Assembly: GCF_900129025.1 (NCBI RefSeq)
Contig: NZ_FQUM01000001.1
Coordinates: 62,001-126,000 of the forward strand
Length of the DNA: 64,000 nt
Source: Mariniphaga anaerophila
Lineage (GTDB): Bacteria > Bacteroidota > Bacteroidia > Bacteroidales > Prolixibacteraceae
Direction: 5' to 3'
Numbering within the stretch: the first letter of the stretch is position 1; each line of letters begins with the position of its first letter. This document shows positions 1-9,331 of this stretch, in pieces. The translations under genes and the position numbers were made by a program. The notes under the pieces were generated by a model that saw only the letters and a list, made by a program, of their open reading frames with translations, made no database searches and was not told the origin of the DNA.

Positions 1-1295
1 TGTACATTATAAATAGCGCCCTGCTCGATGGTGAAAAAATCAGCCAGGTTAATTTTGTAGGTATTCCATTTTTGTAGTGCTCCCGGCTCTTTTGGGGTGA
101 GTTTTACTTTGCCGGAATAAACCAGTCTGCCGGTTTTGTTTAGCTGCGAATCATCGTCGAAACGGTTGTCCTGGAAGAACGCCAGCACATTGTCTTTAAA
201 AATGCGCACTACTCTTATTTCAACAGCATTAAGCGCTACTGCCTCAAAAGGCATTTCAAGCGTGCCGTTTTGGGGCACAATTACTCCCTTGCCGATGAGC
301 CTTACTGCTGGCTCCGGACTGCTAAACTGTACCCGAAATGTTTCGGCTTTTTTTAATTTGAAGTAATTGATATTTTCGATGCCTTCGGAAATTGTTACGT
401 CTATTTCGCCGGAAAGCGGCTTGTCCGGCCATCCCTTAATCGTATTTCCTTCGATGGTTAATCGCAGGCTGGTGCCGTTTGCCAGAGCTACTAATCCGGT
501 TAAATCCTGAGATTTTAACAGTGGGTCGGAAAACCGTATTTCAAGATGCTGCTCGGGTTCTCTGAGCACGGCTGCTTCCAGTATTTCAAAAACATTTAGC
601 GCCGGAACTTTTACGTTTTTTTCTCCTTTCTTATCCACATTTGCCGGCTTTCCGTTCCATTTAATAAATAGTTCGCTGCTCTTTTCCGAATTCCGTTGTA
701 AACTGTCGATGGTAAAAAAATGCTTCCGCTGTTCGGGGGCGTGTGTCCACTGAACAGGAATGCTGCTTCCATTATAACTGGCTTGCAGTATTTCTTCAAT
801 GTTGTTGTTGTCTGTAACATCGGCGGTTAACAGGTAGCCCGAATACTGCATTTTGTTGAACGGGCCTTTTTCGTAGTTTTTCAATCCTTCAAAAGAAACT
901 GAAAACGACTGTTCGATGGTTGAAAACTGGAACGTCATTTTTTCGAACCCATTTTCAACGTTAATTAAATCACCCAGTCTGAGTTCTGCGGTGTAAATAA
1001 TCCCTTGTTTTAACGGAGACGAAGGCCTGAATTCAACAACCTGATTCCCGATCAACGCAGCTTCGCCTTTTATTTCGGGCGAAAAACTAAATAGCTTTTT
1101 TGTGTTGATGTCCGGTGTTTTTACCGGTTGTGCCAAGTGCACTGTAATAACCGATTCGATAGATATTGTTCCGCTGGTGTACGCCTGAACATATTTACCA
1201 AAAGCCGGATCTGTTGCAACCGGTTTCTGGTCGGTTTTACATTCGATAAAAACGAAAAGGGCTAAAAACAATAATAGTGATATTTTATTTTTCAC
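1..1295 (-). CDS. Bacterial alpha-2-macroglobulin family lipoprotein, N-terminal part (runs off the window start)
   Basis: Reading the complement from position 1295 gives an open frame to the edge of the window, about 431 codons, starting with GTG; an in-frame TAA lies a few codons upstream and there is no in-frame ATG, so GTG is the best start. The protein begins with a hydrophobic signal ending in FIEC, a lipobox, so it should be a lipoprotein. The following sequence has tandem beta-sandwich character and the stretch around residues 330-420 (VRLIGKGVIVPQNG, VVRIFKDNVLAFFQ, WNTYKINLADF) matches what I know of the N-terminal macroglobulin domains of YfhM-type alpha-2-macroglobulins, which trap proteases in the periplasm. 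The bait region and any thioester motif would lie outside the window. The neighbour on the right is divergent. Confidence 0.75.
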   Translation of the reverse strand, partial: MKNKISLLLFLALFVFIECKTDQKPVATDPAFGKYVQAYTSGTISIESVITVHLAQPVKTPDINTKKLFSFSPEIKGEAALIGNQVVEFRPSSPLKQGIIYTAELRLGDLINVENGFEKMTFQFSTIEQSFSVSFEGLKNYEKGPFNKMQYSGYLLTADVTDNNNIEEILQASYNGSSIPVQWTHAPEQRKHFFTIDSLQRNSEKSSELFIKWNGKPANVDKKGEKNVKVPALNVFEILEAAVLREPEQHLEIRFSDPLLKSQDLTGLVALANGTSLRLTIEGNTIKGWPDKPLSGEIDVTISEGIENINYFKLKKAETFRVQFSSPEPAVRLIGKGVIVPQNGTLEMPFEAVALNAVEIRVVRIFKDNVLAFFQDNRFDDDSQLNKTGRLVYSGKVKLTPKEPGALQKWNTYKINLADFFTIEQGAIYNV

Positions 1296-1371
1296 GATGA
1301 TGGATTTTTCGGGTTAAAGAATAACAACTTCAATAAACATTCACTTTTTGGAAAGGTGGAACTACATAAAA

Positions 1372-1379
1372 CAAATATA
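1372..1379 (-). promoter_or_regulatory. Bacteroidota-type -7 element for the macroglobulin gene
   Basis: The complement reads TATATTTG, an exact match to the Bacteroidota TAnnTTTG -7 consensus. It would start transcription about 70 bases before the GTG at 1295. No clear -33 TTG element was located. Confidence 0.45.
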
Positions 1380-1482
1380 GTTCTAATTTATGTTTTTTGT
1401 CTGATTTTACGAATGAGTTGGAGGAAAGCGCAGATAAAATAATGCTTGGGAATTGTCAGGATTATCCGAACTTTTTCATACT

Positions 1483-1490
1483 ATATTTGT
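1483..1490 (+). promoter_or_regulatory. Bacteroidota-type -7 element for the patatin gene
   Basis: TATATTTG, an exact TAnnTTTG match, about 115 bases before the patatin start at 1606. No convincing -33 element; assignment is by position. Confidence 0.4.
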
Positions 1491-1605
1491 ATTGATATCG
1501 AAAAACAAAAAAAGATTAAATTGCCAGATACACATTTTATTATTGATAAATTCTGATGTCAGATTTCTAATTTTACCGCAACATTCAGAATAGAGAACGA
1601 AGCAG

Positions 1606-2358
1606 ATGAAAAAATATAAAACAGGTTTGGTGCTAAGTGGTGGTGGTACGCGGGGCTTTGCTCATTTGGGGGTAATTGCGGCGTTGTTCGAAAAAGGGAT
1701 TCGGCCCGATGTGATTTCGGGAGCGAGTGCCGGAGCCATTGTCGGAACTTTTATTGCAAGCGGAAAAACGCCGGAAGAGATAATGGCAATTTTTAACAAA
1801 GGCTGGTTTTTTAAGTACACCAATTTGCATCTTCCTGTTGATGGAATGTTGAAGCTGAACGGATTAAAAGAGGTGATTCAGCAGGAGATTCCATATGAAA
1901 ATATTGAAGATTTGCCGGTCGATTTTTTTGTTTCTGTTTCGAACCTTAACCTGGGAAAAGTTGAATACAGAAATAGCGGCCCGCTGGATAAAATTGTGTT
2001 GGCTTCGTCTTCTATTCCGGTACTGTTTTCGCCTGTGAAAATTGACGGGCAACTGTATGTGGACGGCGGACTGGTAGATAACATTCCTGTAGAGCCCATT
2101 AAAAACGATTGTGAACACATTGTGGCGGTTAACATCAGCCCGTTAAACCCCCGCAAAAAGTTCAAAAACCTGATACAGATTGCAACGCGCACTTTTTATA
2201 TGAGCGTGAATGCGAACATGAACGAGGTGAAAAAATACTCATCGGTTTACATTGAACCCGAAGGAATAGATTCTTACGACATTCTCAGCTTGAGCCACGC
2301 CAACGAGTTGTACGAACTGGGGTACAATTCGTTGAAAAACGCTGCTTTGCTTTTTTAG
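1606..2358 (+). CDS. Patatin-like phospholipase (RssA-like)
   Basis: A 250-residue cytoplasmic-type protein with no signal peptide. It has all parts of the patatin Ser-Asp dyad: the oxyanion-hole glycine run GGGTRG at residues 12-17, the nucleophile elbow GASAG with Ser41, and the catalytic Asp153 in VDGGLVDN. Patatins of this size hydrolyse acyl esters of phospholipids; the actual substrate is unknown. Length is normal for the short bacterial RssA-type subfamily, and it lacks the C-terminal BamA-like barrel that many larger Bacteroidota patatins carry. It is followed after one base by the stop of a convergent esterase gene, so it is probably a single-gene unit. Confidence 0.9.
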   Translation: MKKYKTGLVLSGGGTRGFAHLGVIAALFEKGIRPDVISGASAGAIVGTFIASGKTPEEIMAIFNKGWFFKYTNLHLPVDGMLKLNGLKEVIQQEIPYENIEDLPVDFFVSVSNLNLGKVEYRNSGPLDKIVLASSSIPVLFSPVKIDGQLYVDGGLVDNIPVEPIKNDCEHIVAVNISPLNPRKKFKNLIQIATRTFYMSVNANMNEVKKYSSVYIEPEGIDSYDILSLSHANELYELGYNSLKNAALLF

Positions 2359-2359
2359 T

Positions 2360-4402
2360 TTATTCTGAAATAAAATCAATCAATTTTTCTACTCCAATTG
2401 TCGGGGTTTCCAAAGCTATTTTTACTCCTGATTTGGGAAGGTAGCTTTTCAGGTCGGGCAAATCGTAAAAGGGCAGGCTTCCCGGCGCTATTGCAAAAGC
2501 CTCAGCCGGATTGTACAGTTCGGTTTTTATCAGGTTGATTGCAGGCTTGGGAAATTCGAGGAACGCCACTTTAGGAAACGACTTTTTTAAAACTGCAAAA
2601 TGCAAAAAAGCGGATGCCGCAGTGCCCTGTACAACAGCAGTTTTTTCTGCTTCAGCAAAACTCGTATCTGTAAATTGCCACAACAAATCAATCGCTTCGG
2701 CCTGTATTCCCGGAATGCTTTTCCCGACAAGGTTGGCTCCGAAAGTGTAATTGAACGGGATGCCCTGAATTATTCCATCTCCGGAGAATTCCGGATCGCT
2801 TAACTCCCCAATTCCGGGCAGGTCAGCAGAAACAACTGTTATTCCGGACTTAATCAATTCTGCTAAAAGCGGCTCTTCCAGCAACTTTTCTTTGCCTTCG
2901 GGATGAACCCAAACCACAACATTTTTTGAGTTGCCATCTGCATTTTTAATAACGAATAGGGGAAGAGCGTAGTCTTTCTTGTCGTTTTCCAGAAAGTACT
3001 TTTCTACGTTAAACGCTTTGTAATCGAACCTGCCGGTATAAACTGCAGCAGTGATGTTTCTGTCAAAGTCGATTCCGGCAACCTGTTTCACTTTTCCCGG
3101 CAACTTTTTCATTGATAATTTTTCTTCTGAAAAGTATTTTTGGTTGAGATCGAAAACCGATTTGCAATCGTATGAATTTCCTACCTGTCCTGTTGGTGTC
3201 ACCCACAGTTCTTCGGGCGTAAACGGCGTAGTTTCTATGTCGGCAGGGTCGCCGGGCAAATTAAGGTGTTTCTGAAAAAAAGCGTAAAGCGCTTCTCTGT
3301 TGCTTTTTGTCGATTCATGCACTCCTAAATCTTCCACCATCTTAATGTTATCCGGTTTTCCGAGAGCGGAATATGATTTTTGTACTTCTTTAAACGTTTC
3401 GCGAGCGCCCTGAATGCTGAAAAAATCGTGCGTTGTTGTAATTATTAGTGTCGGTTTTGGAGCTCTGATGTGCAAGTAATCAGGATGATCAAACCCCTTT
3501 ACAATTCCGTTATACGGATTCTGTTCGGCATCTTGCGGTCCAATGGACTGCAATAATCGTCTGAAGTTGGTGATGTAGCATTCCGGAGCGGCTGCGTAAA
3601 TACGGTCGTCGCAAGCTGAAATTTGTGCGGTTTGCGTTCCACCGCCCGAACGGCCGTTTATCCCGATGCGGGCCATGTCAACTTCCGGACGTGTTTCCAG
3701 GTAATCGAGCACCCTTATTCCGTCCCAGATGAAATAATCGGTGAGCGACGAACCGGTTAGTAAAGTTTGCACACCGGCAAACGAATGTTCGCGGGTTGGC
3801 CCGCCAACTTTTGATTTTCCGTTTTCTGTATCGGGGTATTGCAAGCGCTCGCCTTGTCCCATCGGATCGAATGCAAGTACAATAAACCCTTTTTCAACCA
3901 GGTTGAGAATAATGTGCTGGTAGGTTTCGCTTCTGAATCCAAGGTCGGAATGTCCGCAGGCGTAAATTACTGCCGGCGCCGGATTTTGCCTTTCCTTCGG
4001 AATAAAAAGAGCTGCTGTTACGTAAAATCCCGGATGTGATTCAAACAGTACTTTCTCCACAATAAAATTTTCGCGTTCGAGAATACCTGTTGTGCGGGCA
4101 TTGAGCGGAGTTTTTTCAAACTTTTTTAAAGAATTGCACAAAACAGCTTTTGCCTCGTCTTGGTGTTTTTTCCATTGTTCGGCGGAATTTAATGTTGAAA
4201 TTTTTTGCTCCCGTTCGTCCAGTTGGGAACAAGCTTCATTGGAAATTATCCGGTACAATGCCTGGTAGTTATTCTGGTATGTAAGCCATAGTTTGTCGCC
4301 GCCGCGGTTGGCAAAAAAAGCAGATTTTGATGCGTCCTGAGAAAAAAGAGGTTGGTTGATTGCAACTAAAAAAGAGAACAGGAATAGCAGATTTCGTTTC
4401 AT
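2360..4402 (-). CDS. Secreted alpha/beta-hydrolase (acetyl xylan esterase-like), two hydrolase-like domains
   Basis: A 680-residue protein with an N-terminal signal peptide (cleavage near residue 21, LFSQ). The first half is an alpha/beta-hydrolase of the acetyl xylan esterase or dienelactone hydrolase kind: nucleophile elbow GRSGG with Ser252, acid Asp326 in THD and His362 in GVHES. The second half (about 440-680) repeats hydrolase-like strands (VVVWVHPEG, ITVVSADLPG) but where a nucleophile elbow should be it reads VQGTAAS, so it is likely catalytically dead. The family removes acyl groups from plant polysaccharides or acts on other esters; the substrate cannot be set from sequence. It lies 117 bp downstream of pepD on the same strand, beyond a terminator-like hairpin. 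Confidence 0.8.
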   Translation of the reverse strand: MKRNLLFLFSFLVAINQPLFSQDASKSAFFANRGGDKLWLTYQNNYQALYRIISNEACSQLDEREQKISTLNSAEQWKKHQDEAKAVLCNSLKKFEKTPLNARTTGILERENFIVEKVLFESHPGFYVTAALFIPKERQNPAPAVIYACGHSDLGFRSETYQHIILNLVEKGFIVLAFDPMGQGERLQYPDTENGKSKVGGPTREHSFAGVQTLLTGSSLTDYFIWDGIRVLDYLETRPEVDMARIGINGRSGGGTQTAQISACDDRIYAAAPECYITNFRRLLQSIGPQDAEQNPYNGIVKGFDHPDYLHIRAPKPTLIITTTHDFFSIQGARETFKEVQKSYSALGKPDNIKMVEDLGVHESTKSNREALYAFFQKHLNLPGDPADIETTPFTPEELWVTPTGQVGNSYDCKSVFDLNQKYFSEEKLSMKKLPGKVKQVAGIDFDRNITAAVYTGRFDYKAFNVEKYFLENDKKDYALPLFVIKNADGNSKNVVVWVHPEGKEKLLEEPLLAELIKSGITVVSADLPGIGELSDPEFSGDGIIQGIPFNYTFGANLVGKSIPGIQAEAIDLLWQFTDTSFAEAEKTAVVQGTAASAFLHFAVLKKSFPKVAFLEFPKPAINLIKTELYNPAEAFAIAPGSLPFYDLPDLKSYLPKSGVKIALETPTIGVEKLIDFISE

Positions 4403-4477
4403 TTTGGTTTAATCGTTATGTGGTTTAATTTTCCGGTTTCGTTCCGGGTGCAAAAGCAGTTTGCAAAGCAAACTTTA

Positions 4478-4514
4478 AAAAGTTATCCCGGGAAAAGCCC
4501 CGGGGTAACTTTTA
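4478..4514 (-). terminator. Terminator-like hairpin after pepD
   Basis: On the minus strand a stem of about 15 pairs with one mismatch (AAAAGTTA-C-CCCGGG against its complement, loop GCTTT) sits just past the pepD stop and is followed by a short T run. It separates pepD from the esterase gene. Confidence 0.6.
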
Positions 4515-4519
4515 TATTT

Positions 4520-5974
4520 TTAGTTGATGTTTTCCAGAACATCCACCAGATGTTTCCAGAATTTTTCGGTGGTTTCAATATTCAAACTTTCGTTTGGTGA
4601 GTGGGCTCCTTTAATTGTCGGCCCAAACGATACCATGTCGAGGTGAGGATATTTTTCGAGGAACAATCCGCATTCCAGCCCGGCGTGAATTGACCGGACA
4701 ATCGGTTTTACTCCGAAAAGCTTTTCGTATGAAGCTACCGTAGTGTCCAGAATTTTTGAGTCGGGATTTGGTGTCCAGCCCGGGTACCCGTCGGTATGAG
4801 TAACTTCGGCTCCGGCAAGTTCAAAAACAGAACGTACCATTTCTGCGGCATAATATCTTCTGCTTTCAATTTCACTTCTCTGACTTGTTGTAATCAGAAT
4901 TGTATCGCCTTCCGGAAATTTCACTGACGCCAGGTTGGTTGATGTTTCAACCATTCCTTCCATTCGGGTGCTCATTTCGAGTACGCCGTGAGGACAAGCA
5001 TAAAGCGCATTTAAAAGGTTCTTTTGTGTTTTTGCATCAATTACCTGCGCGGGCAATTCAGTTTCTTCGATACTGGTTTGCAGGTTGGGTTCATTCTTTT
5101 CGAATTCGAATTTAACCTGTGCTGTAAACTGTTTAAAGGATTCCAGAAAACGGGATTTTTCGGTTGCCGGCACCACAACTTCAGCATGTGCTTCCCTGGC
5201 AATGGCATTTCTAAGGTTTCCACCTTCAAATTTTACCAGCCCTAACGAAAAGTCACGTGATGCTTTCCATACAAAACGATTGAGGATTTTAACGGCGTTA
5301 CCACGGTTTTTGTTAATGTCGTCGCCAGAGTGGCCGCCCTGTAATCCTGATACTACAACTTTAAAGGCTGAAACATTTTGGGGAACAGGCTCTTTTTCGT
5401 AATTAAACGTAACCACGGTATCCAACCCGCCTGCGCAACCGATAAAAATTTCCCCTTCGTCTTCCGAGTCGAGGTTCAGCAGCACAGACCCCGACAAAAA
5501 TCCGGGTTTCAGCGCGAATGCTCCGGTTAGGCCGGTTTCTTCGTCTACTGTAATGAGGCATTCAATAGGGCCGTGTTTTACGTCTTTCGAAGTAAGAATT
5601 GCCAATTGGGCTGCTACGCCAATTCCGCAATCAGCACCAAGGGTTGTTCCGTTGGCTTTCACCCACCCGTCTACAACCATTGGTTCAATCGGGTCATTAT
5701 CAAAGTCAAATACTTTGTCGTTGTTCTTTTCACAAACCATATCCATATGTGTTTGCATAATTACAAGCGGACTGTTTTCGCGTCCGGGAGCAGCGGGTTT
5801 GGAAATTAGTACGTTCCCGATCTCGTCTGTTTTGGCAGCGAGGTTATTTTTTTTTGCAAAATCGAGTAAAAACTTTCTGATTTTCTCTTCCTTTTTTGAA
5901 GGACGAGGAACCTGACATATTTCTTCGAAGTAGTTGAAAATAGGTTGTGGTTTAAGATGTTGCAATGCTTTCAT
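4520..5974 (-). CDS. pepD: Aminoacyl-histidine dipeptidase (M20 family, PepD/carnosinase-like)
   Basis: A 484-residue cytosolic metallopeptidase, the usual length for PepD, which cleaves Xaa-His and other dipeptides. Metal-site residues are in place: His76 and Asp78 in QTHMDMV, Asp115 in GADCGIG, the catalytic and ligand Glu145-Glu146 in VDEETGLTG, Asp169 in LNLDSEDEG and a late His in GAHSPNES. The lid or dimerisation domain between these blocks contains the conserved GGHSGDDI. It starts at an ATG at 5974 and is divergent from the histidine kinase gene. A hairpin follows its stop. Identification rests on motif order and overall similarity to PepD and is firm. Confidence 0.95.
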   Translation of the reverse strand: MKALQHLKPQPIFNYFEEICQVPRPSKKEEKIRKFLLDFAKKNNLAAKTDEIGNVLISKPAAPGRENSPLVIMQTHMDMVCEKNNDKVFDFDNDPIEPMVVDGWVKANGTTLGADCGIGVAAQLAILTSKDVKHGPIECLITVDEETGLTGAFALKPGFLSGSVLLNLDSEDEGEIFIGCAGGLDTVVTFNYEKEPVPQNVSAFKVVVSGLQGGHSGDDINKNRGNAVKILNRFVWKASRDFSLGLVKFEGGNLRNAIAREAHAEVVVPATEKSRFLESFKQFTAQVKFEFEKNEPNLQTSIEETELPAQVIDAKTQKNLLNALYACPHGVLEMSTRMEGMVETSTNLASVKFPEGDTILITTSQRSEIESRRYYAAEMVRSVFELAGAEVTHTDGYPGWTPNPDSKILDTTVASYEKLFGVKPIVRSIHAGLECGLFLEKYPHLDMVSFGPTIKGAHSPNESLNIETTEKFWKHLVDVLENIN

Positions 5975-6120
5975 GTCTTTTGTTTTTATAAGAGATACGT
6001 AAATATGGCAAAAACAAATGGAAATAAATCGAGACTTTTTGTAATTTGTAGTGAAAAGTCATTTTGAGTTTAGAAATGATTTGGAATAATTTGCAGTAGA
6101 AATAAGAAAGTGTTTTAATT

Positions 6121-6128
6121 TAATTTTG
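6121..6128 (+). promoter_or_regulatory. Bacteroidota-type -7 element for the hybrid kinase
   Basis: TAATTTTG, an exact TAnnTTTG match, 23 bases before the ATG at 6151, which would give a short leader of roughly 15 bases. Confidence 0.5.
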
Positions 6129-6150
6129 CTTTGATGACAACCCAATAATT

Positions 6151-8028
6151 ATGGATGAATCAATCATTGTAGGCCTTGTTCAAAATATAGCTATCCTCCT
6201 TACATTTGCTTTGCTTTATAAAAATTTCTGGCTTAAAAATGATAAGCCCGGGGGAGTTGTATCTCAAATTGTATCGGGAATTGTTTTGAGCGTAATTGCC
6301 ACTATTCTTATGTTTACTCCGTGGGAAATGGCCGTCGGACTGGTGTTTGACACACGTTCTGTTATGCTGGCCGTTGCAGGAGTTTTTTTAGGCCCGGTTC
6401 CTACATTAATTGCAATTGTTTTATCGTCTGTAATTCGGTATTTAATAGGCGGAACCGGCATGGCGATGGGGATTGCAGTAATTGTTTCTTCTGGTTTAAT
6501 TGGAATTGCGTGGGGAGAACTCCGGAAAAACTGGAAACGCATAAACAGGCCTGTTGAATTTTTGTTGCTCGGACTGGTTGTTCACATTGTGATGCTGGGC
6601 ACTATTGTTTTTTTGCCCTACGAAAGAGAAGAACAGGCATTGAGAGCAATTATTCTGCCGGTATTTCTGATTTATGCTCCCGGAACCATGTTGCTGGGGA
6701 TGTTGCTGGCTGCGCAAAAACGGAATTATAATATCAGGGTTGAAAAAGAAGAGCTTTTTAAAAAAGAACACCGGCTGAGTAACGAGCTAATGGAAAAACA
6801 GAGGCAGTTGAATTTTCAGCTTGATAAATATGCGCAGTTAAACAAAGAATATAAAGCTCAGAATATTGAACTTACAAAAGCCAAAGAAAAAGCAGAAGAA
6901 AGCGATTTGCTGAAGTCCGCTTTTTTGGCCAACCTGTCACACGAAATTCGCACACCCATGAATGCAATTATGGGATTTGCCGATTTGCTGAAGATAGAAG
7001 AAACTGACAGTAAAACACGAAAAAAGTACATTCGAATTATTCACGACAGCGGCGATTACCTTTTGTCAATTATTAATGATATTGTAGAGTTTTCGCATAT
7101 TGAGGCCGGCCAGGTTGACATAAAAAAGACAGAGATTGACGTTGCGCGTTTGCTGGAAGATATCTATCATTCGTTTGTAATAACGGCTGATGCACGCGAG
7201 AATTTGAGTTTTAAATTGAAAAAACCAAAAACTCCGCTGAAGGGCAACATATTGCTCGACGAAGTAAAAATCAGGCAGGTAATTGTGAATTTGATAAACA
7301 ATGCGCTAAAATACACAGAGCAGGGAGAGATATCATTCGGTTATGAGATTTCTAGTCCATCACAAATTTCATTTTTTGTGAAAGATACCGGGATTGGCAT
7401 TGCGCCCGAAAACCACCAGGTAATATTTGAGCGTTTCAGACAGTTGGATATGGGCCATTTAAGGGCGCAGTCTGGTTCGGGGCTTGGGCTGCCCATTACA
7501 AAAGCATATACCGAAATGATGGGCGGAACCATTTCTGTAGAATCAGAAAAGGGAAAAGGTGCTGAGTTTAGAGTGGCTTTTCCATTAGATCCGGCGAAGA
7601 AGAGTAACGAAAGCAGCGCTGAGAAAACGGCGACAGCAAAGGCCGGCCTGGCATCCAAAGGAAAGAAACTGGTACTGGTGGCAGAAGACGAAGACATCAA
7701 CTGGTATTACATTGAGCAGGTATTATCGAAATACAACTACAGCCTGATTAGGGCGAATAATGGCACTGAGGCTGTTGAAATCTGTAAAAACAACAGTCTT
7801 ATTGATATTGTTCTGATGGACATTAAAATGCCAGAGATGGACGGTTTTGAAGCATTGGAAAGAATCCGGAAAATTAACCCGAAACTGCCTGTGATTGCAC
7901 AAACCGCCTACGCGCTGTCGGACGAAGTGGAAAGGATAAAGTTTTTGTTTGACGACTATATAACCAAACCAATTAACCGGCAGCTGCTCATCGAAAAAAT
8001 TGTTGTTGCAAAAACTTCTTCGTTGTAG
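6151..8028 (+). CDS. LytS-type 5TM hybrid sensor histidine kinase / response regulator
   Basis: A 625-residue inner-membrane protein. Residues 1-190 form several hydrophobic helices with the 5TMR-LYT pattern (glycine- and proline-rich, FDTRSVMLAVAGVFLGP), a sensor module known from LytS. A coiled stretch (about 190-250) leads to a HisKA dimerisation domain with phospho-acceptor His264 in NLSHEIRTP, an HATPase domain (N box INNALKYTEQG, G boxes DTGIGI and GSGLGL) and a C-terminal receiver with phospho-acceptor Asp557 in VLMDIKMPE. There is no DNA-binding domain, so output must pass to another protein or be internal. It stands alone between divergent pepD and convergent queA, so the target pathway is not evident from context. 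Confidence 0.92.
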   Translation: MDESIIVGLVQNIAILLTFALLYKNFWLKNDKPGGVVSQIVSGIVLSVIATILMFTPWEMAVGLVFDTRSVMLAVAGVFLGPVPTLIAIVLSSVIRYLIGGTGMAMGIAVIVSSGLIGIAWGELRKNWKRINRPVEFLLLGLVVHIVMLGTIVFLPYEREEQALRAIILPVFLIYAPGTMLLGMLLAAQKRNYNIRVEKEELFKKEHRLSNELMEKQRQLNFQLDKYAQLNKEYKAQNIELTKAKEKAEESDLLKSAFLANLSHEIRTPMNAIMGFADLLKIEETDSKTRKKYIRIIHDSGDYLLSIINDIVEFSHIEAGQVDIKKTEIDVARLLEDIYHSFVITADARENLSFKLKKPKTPLKGNILLDEVKIRQVIVNLINNALKYTEQGEISFGYEISSPSQISFFVKDTGIGIAPENHQVIFERFRQLDMGHLRAQSGSGLGLPITKAYTEMMGGTISVESEKGKGAEFRVAFPLDPAKKSNESSAEKTATAKAGLASKGKKLVLVAEDEDINWYYIEQVLSKYNYSLIRANNGTEAVEICKNNSLIDIVLMDIKMPEMDGFEALERIRKINPKLPVIAQTAYALSDEVERIKFLFDDYITKPINRQLLIEKIVVAKTSSL

Positions 8029-8039
8029 CTGCAATAGAG

Positions 8040-9248
8040 CTATTTCAAATACAAATTGCTGTCTCCGTAACTTAAAAACCGGAAGTCGTTTTTCAGTGCA
8101 AAATCATATACTTTTTTCCAGTCATTTCCCAGAAAAGCACCAATCAACAGCAACAATGTACTTTGTGGCTGATGAAAATTGGTAACCATGCCCTGTATCA
8201 GTTTAAATTGATAACCCGGAACAATAATAATCTGGGTAGAAAACTGCAACGAATTCAGGTTGTTGTTCTCCAGGTAACCGAGAATATTTGAAAGCGACTT
8301 CTGAACGGTGATATTTGTGGTTTGTTCATACGGTTCCCATTGGCCAACTTCAATATTTTGGCAATTGCTGCCTGGATCCAACTGCACTCCAACCCAGTAA
8401 ATGCTTTCAAGCGATCTTACCGAAGTGGTACCAACGGCAATTATTTCTCTGTGGTTGTTGAGGAGTTCTTCGATAAACCGTTTCGGAATAATAACTTTTT
8501 CGCTGTGCATGTTGTGCCCGGCAATTGTTTCCGATTTAACGGGTTGGAAGGTTCCTGCTCCCACGTGCAACGTAATTTCCCGTAGCGCAATGTTTTTGTC
8601 GGCCAGCCGGTTTATAACCTGCTCAGTAAAATGAAGTCCGGCTGTTGGCGCAGCTACCGATCCGTTGGATTTGGCGTAAACGGTTTGGTAGGTTTCTTCG
8701 TCGGCCGGTTCCGTTTCGCGGTGTAAATAGGGCGGAATGGGTAAAACTCCAGAATTTTCTATTATTTCGGAAAATGTAAAATTCCCGTTCCACGAAAATT
8801 CAATAAAAAAGGAATTTCCTTCCTGTTTTAGTTTCTTGGCCTTTAAACTAACGGTTTCCGCATTCAGTTCAGTTTCACGGCACAATTCACCTTCTTTCCA
8901 TTTTTTTGCGTTGCCCAACATGCATTTCCAGACTACCTGCTTTGTTTGTTGAAAAGCCAGTTGATGGTCTGCAGGGTCAACGGGCTCAAGGCAGAAAATT
9001 TCGATTTTGGCACCGGTCTCTTTTCTGAAAAATAGCCGGGCATGGATTACGCGGGTATTGTTAAACACCAGCATCGAATTCTCAGGAACGTATTCTGCAA
9101 TGTTTCGAAACTGTTCTTTTTTAATGTTCCCGTTCTTCCAAATCAGAAGTTTTGAACTGTCTCGTTCTTTTAACGGATATTTAGCAATTCGGTCGTCGGG
9201 AAGTTCGTAGCTGAAATCGCTAATTTTTATGTTTTTGAAATCTGACAA
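8040..9248 (-). CDS. queA: S-adenosylmethionine:tRNA ribosyltransferase-isomerase
   Basis: A 402-residue enzyme that transfers the ribosyl part of SAM to preQ1 in tRNA, forming epoxyqueuosine. Typical QueA blocks are present: an N-terminal ISDFSYELPDDRIAKYP, NNTRVIHARLF, and the C-terminal PTAGLHFTEQ, HVGAGTF and NFHQPQSTLL. The frame has no ATG before these motifs; the only plausible start is TTG at 9248, giving MSDFKNIKISDF. Other possibilities are rarer ATA or ATT codons a little downstream. The 83-bp gap to the divergent DUF2027 gene holds that gene's promoter. The stop lies 11 bases from the end of the convergent kinase gene. Confidence 0.95.
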   Translation of the reverse strand: MSDFKNIKISDFSYELPDDRIAKYPLKERDSSKLLIWKNGNIKKEQFRNIAEYVPENSMLVFNNTRVIHARLFFRKETGAKIEIFCLEPVDPADHQLAFQQTKQVVWKCMLGNAKKWKEGELCRETELNAETVSLKAKKLKQEGNSFFIEFSWNGNFTFSEIIENSGVLPIPPYLHRETEPADEETYQTVYAKSNGSVAAPTAGLHFTEQVINRLADKNIALREITLHVGAGTFQPVKSETIAGHNMHSEKVIIPKRFIEELLNNHREIIAVGTTSVRSLESIYWVGVQLDPGSNCQNIEVGQWEPYEQTTNITVQKSLSNILGYLENNNLNSLQFSTQIIIVPGYQFKLIQGMVTNFHQPQSTLLLLIGAFLGNDWKKVYDFALKNDFRFLSYGDSNLYLK

Positions 9249-9307
9249 AATTTTGATCTTTAAATTGGCTGCAAAATTAATTCAAAATTTCGACGCATAA
9301 AAAATAG

Positions 9308-9315
9308 TACTTTTG
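9308..9315 (+). promoter_or_regulatory. Bacteroidota-type -7 element for the DUF2027-Smr gene
   Basis: TACTTTTG, an exact TAnnTTTG match, 16 bases before the ATG at 9332; the transcript would have a very short leader. Confidence 0.5.
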
Positions 9316-9331
9316 CAAAAAATTTATTTCT

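Larger units (their letters stand above)
1296..1605. other. Divergent intergenic region (310 bp) with two promoter candidates
   Basis: A/T-rich spacer between the divergent macroglobulin and patatin genes. It holds a TAnnTTTG match on each strand, at 1372-1379 (minus) and 1483-1490 (plus). I see no open frame, hairpin or RNA gene in it. Confidence 0.6.
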
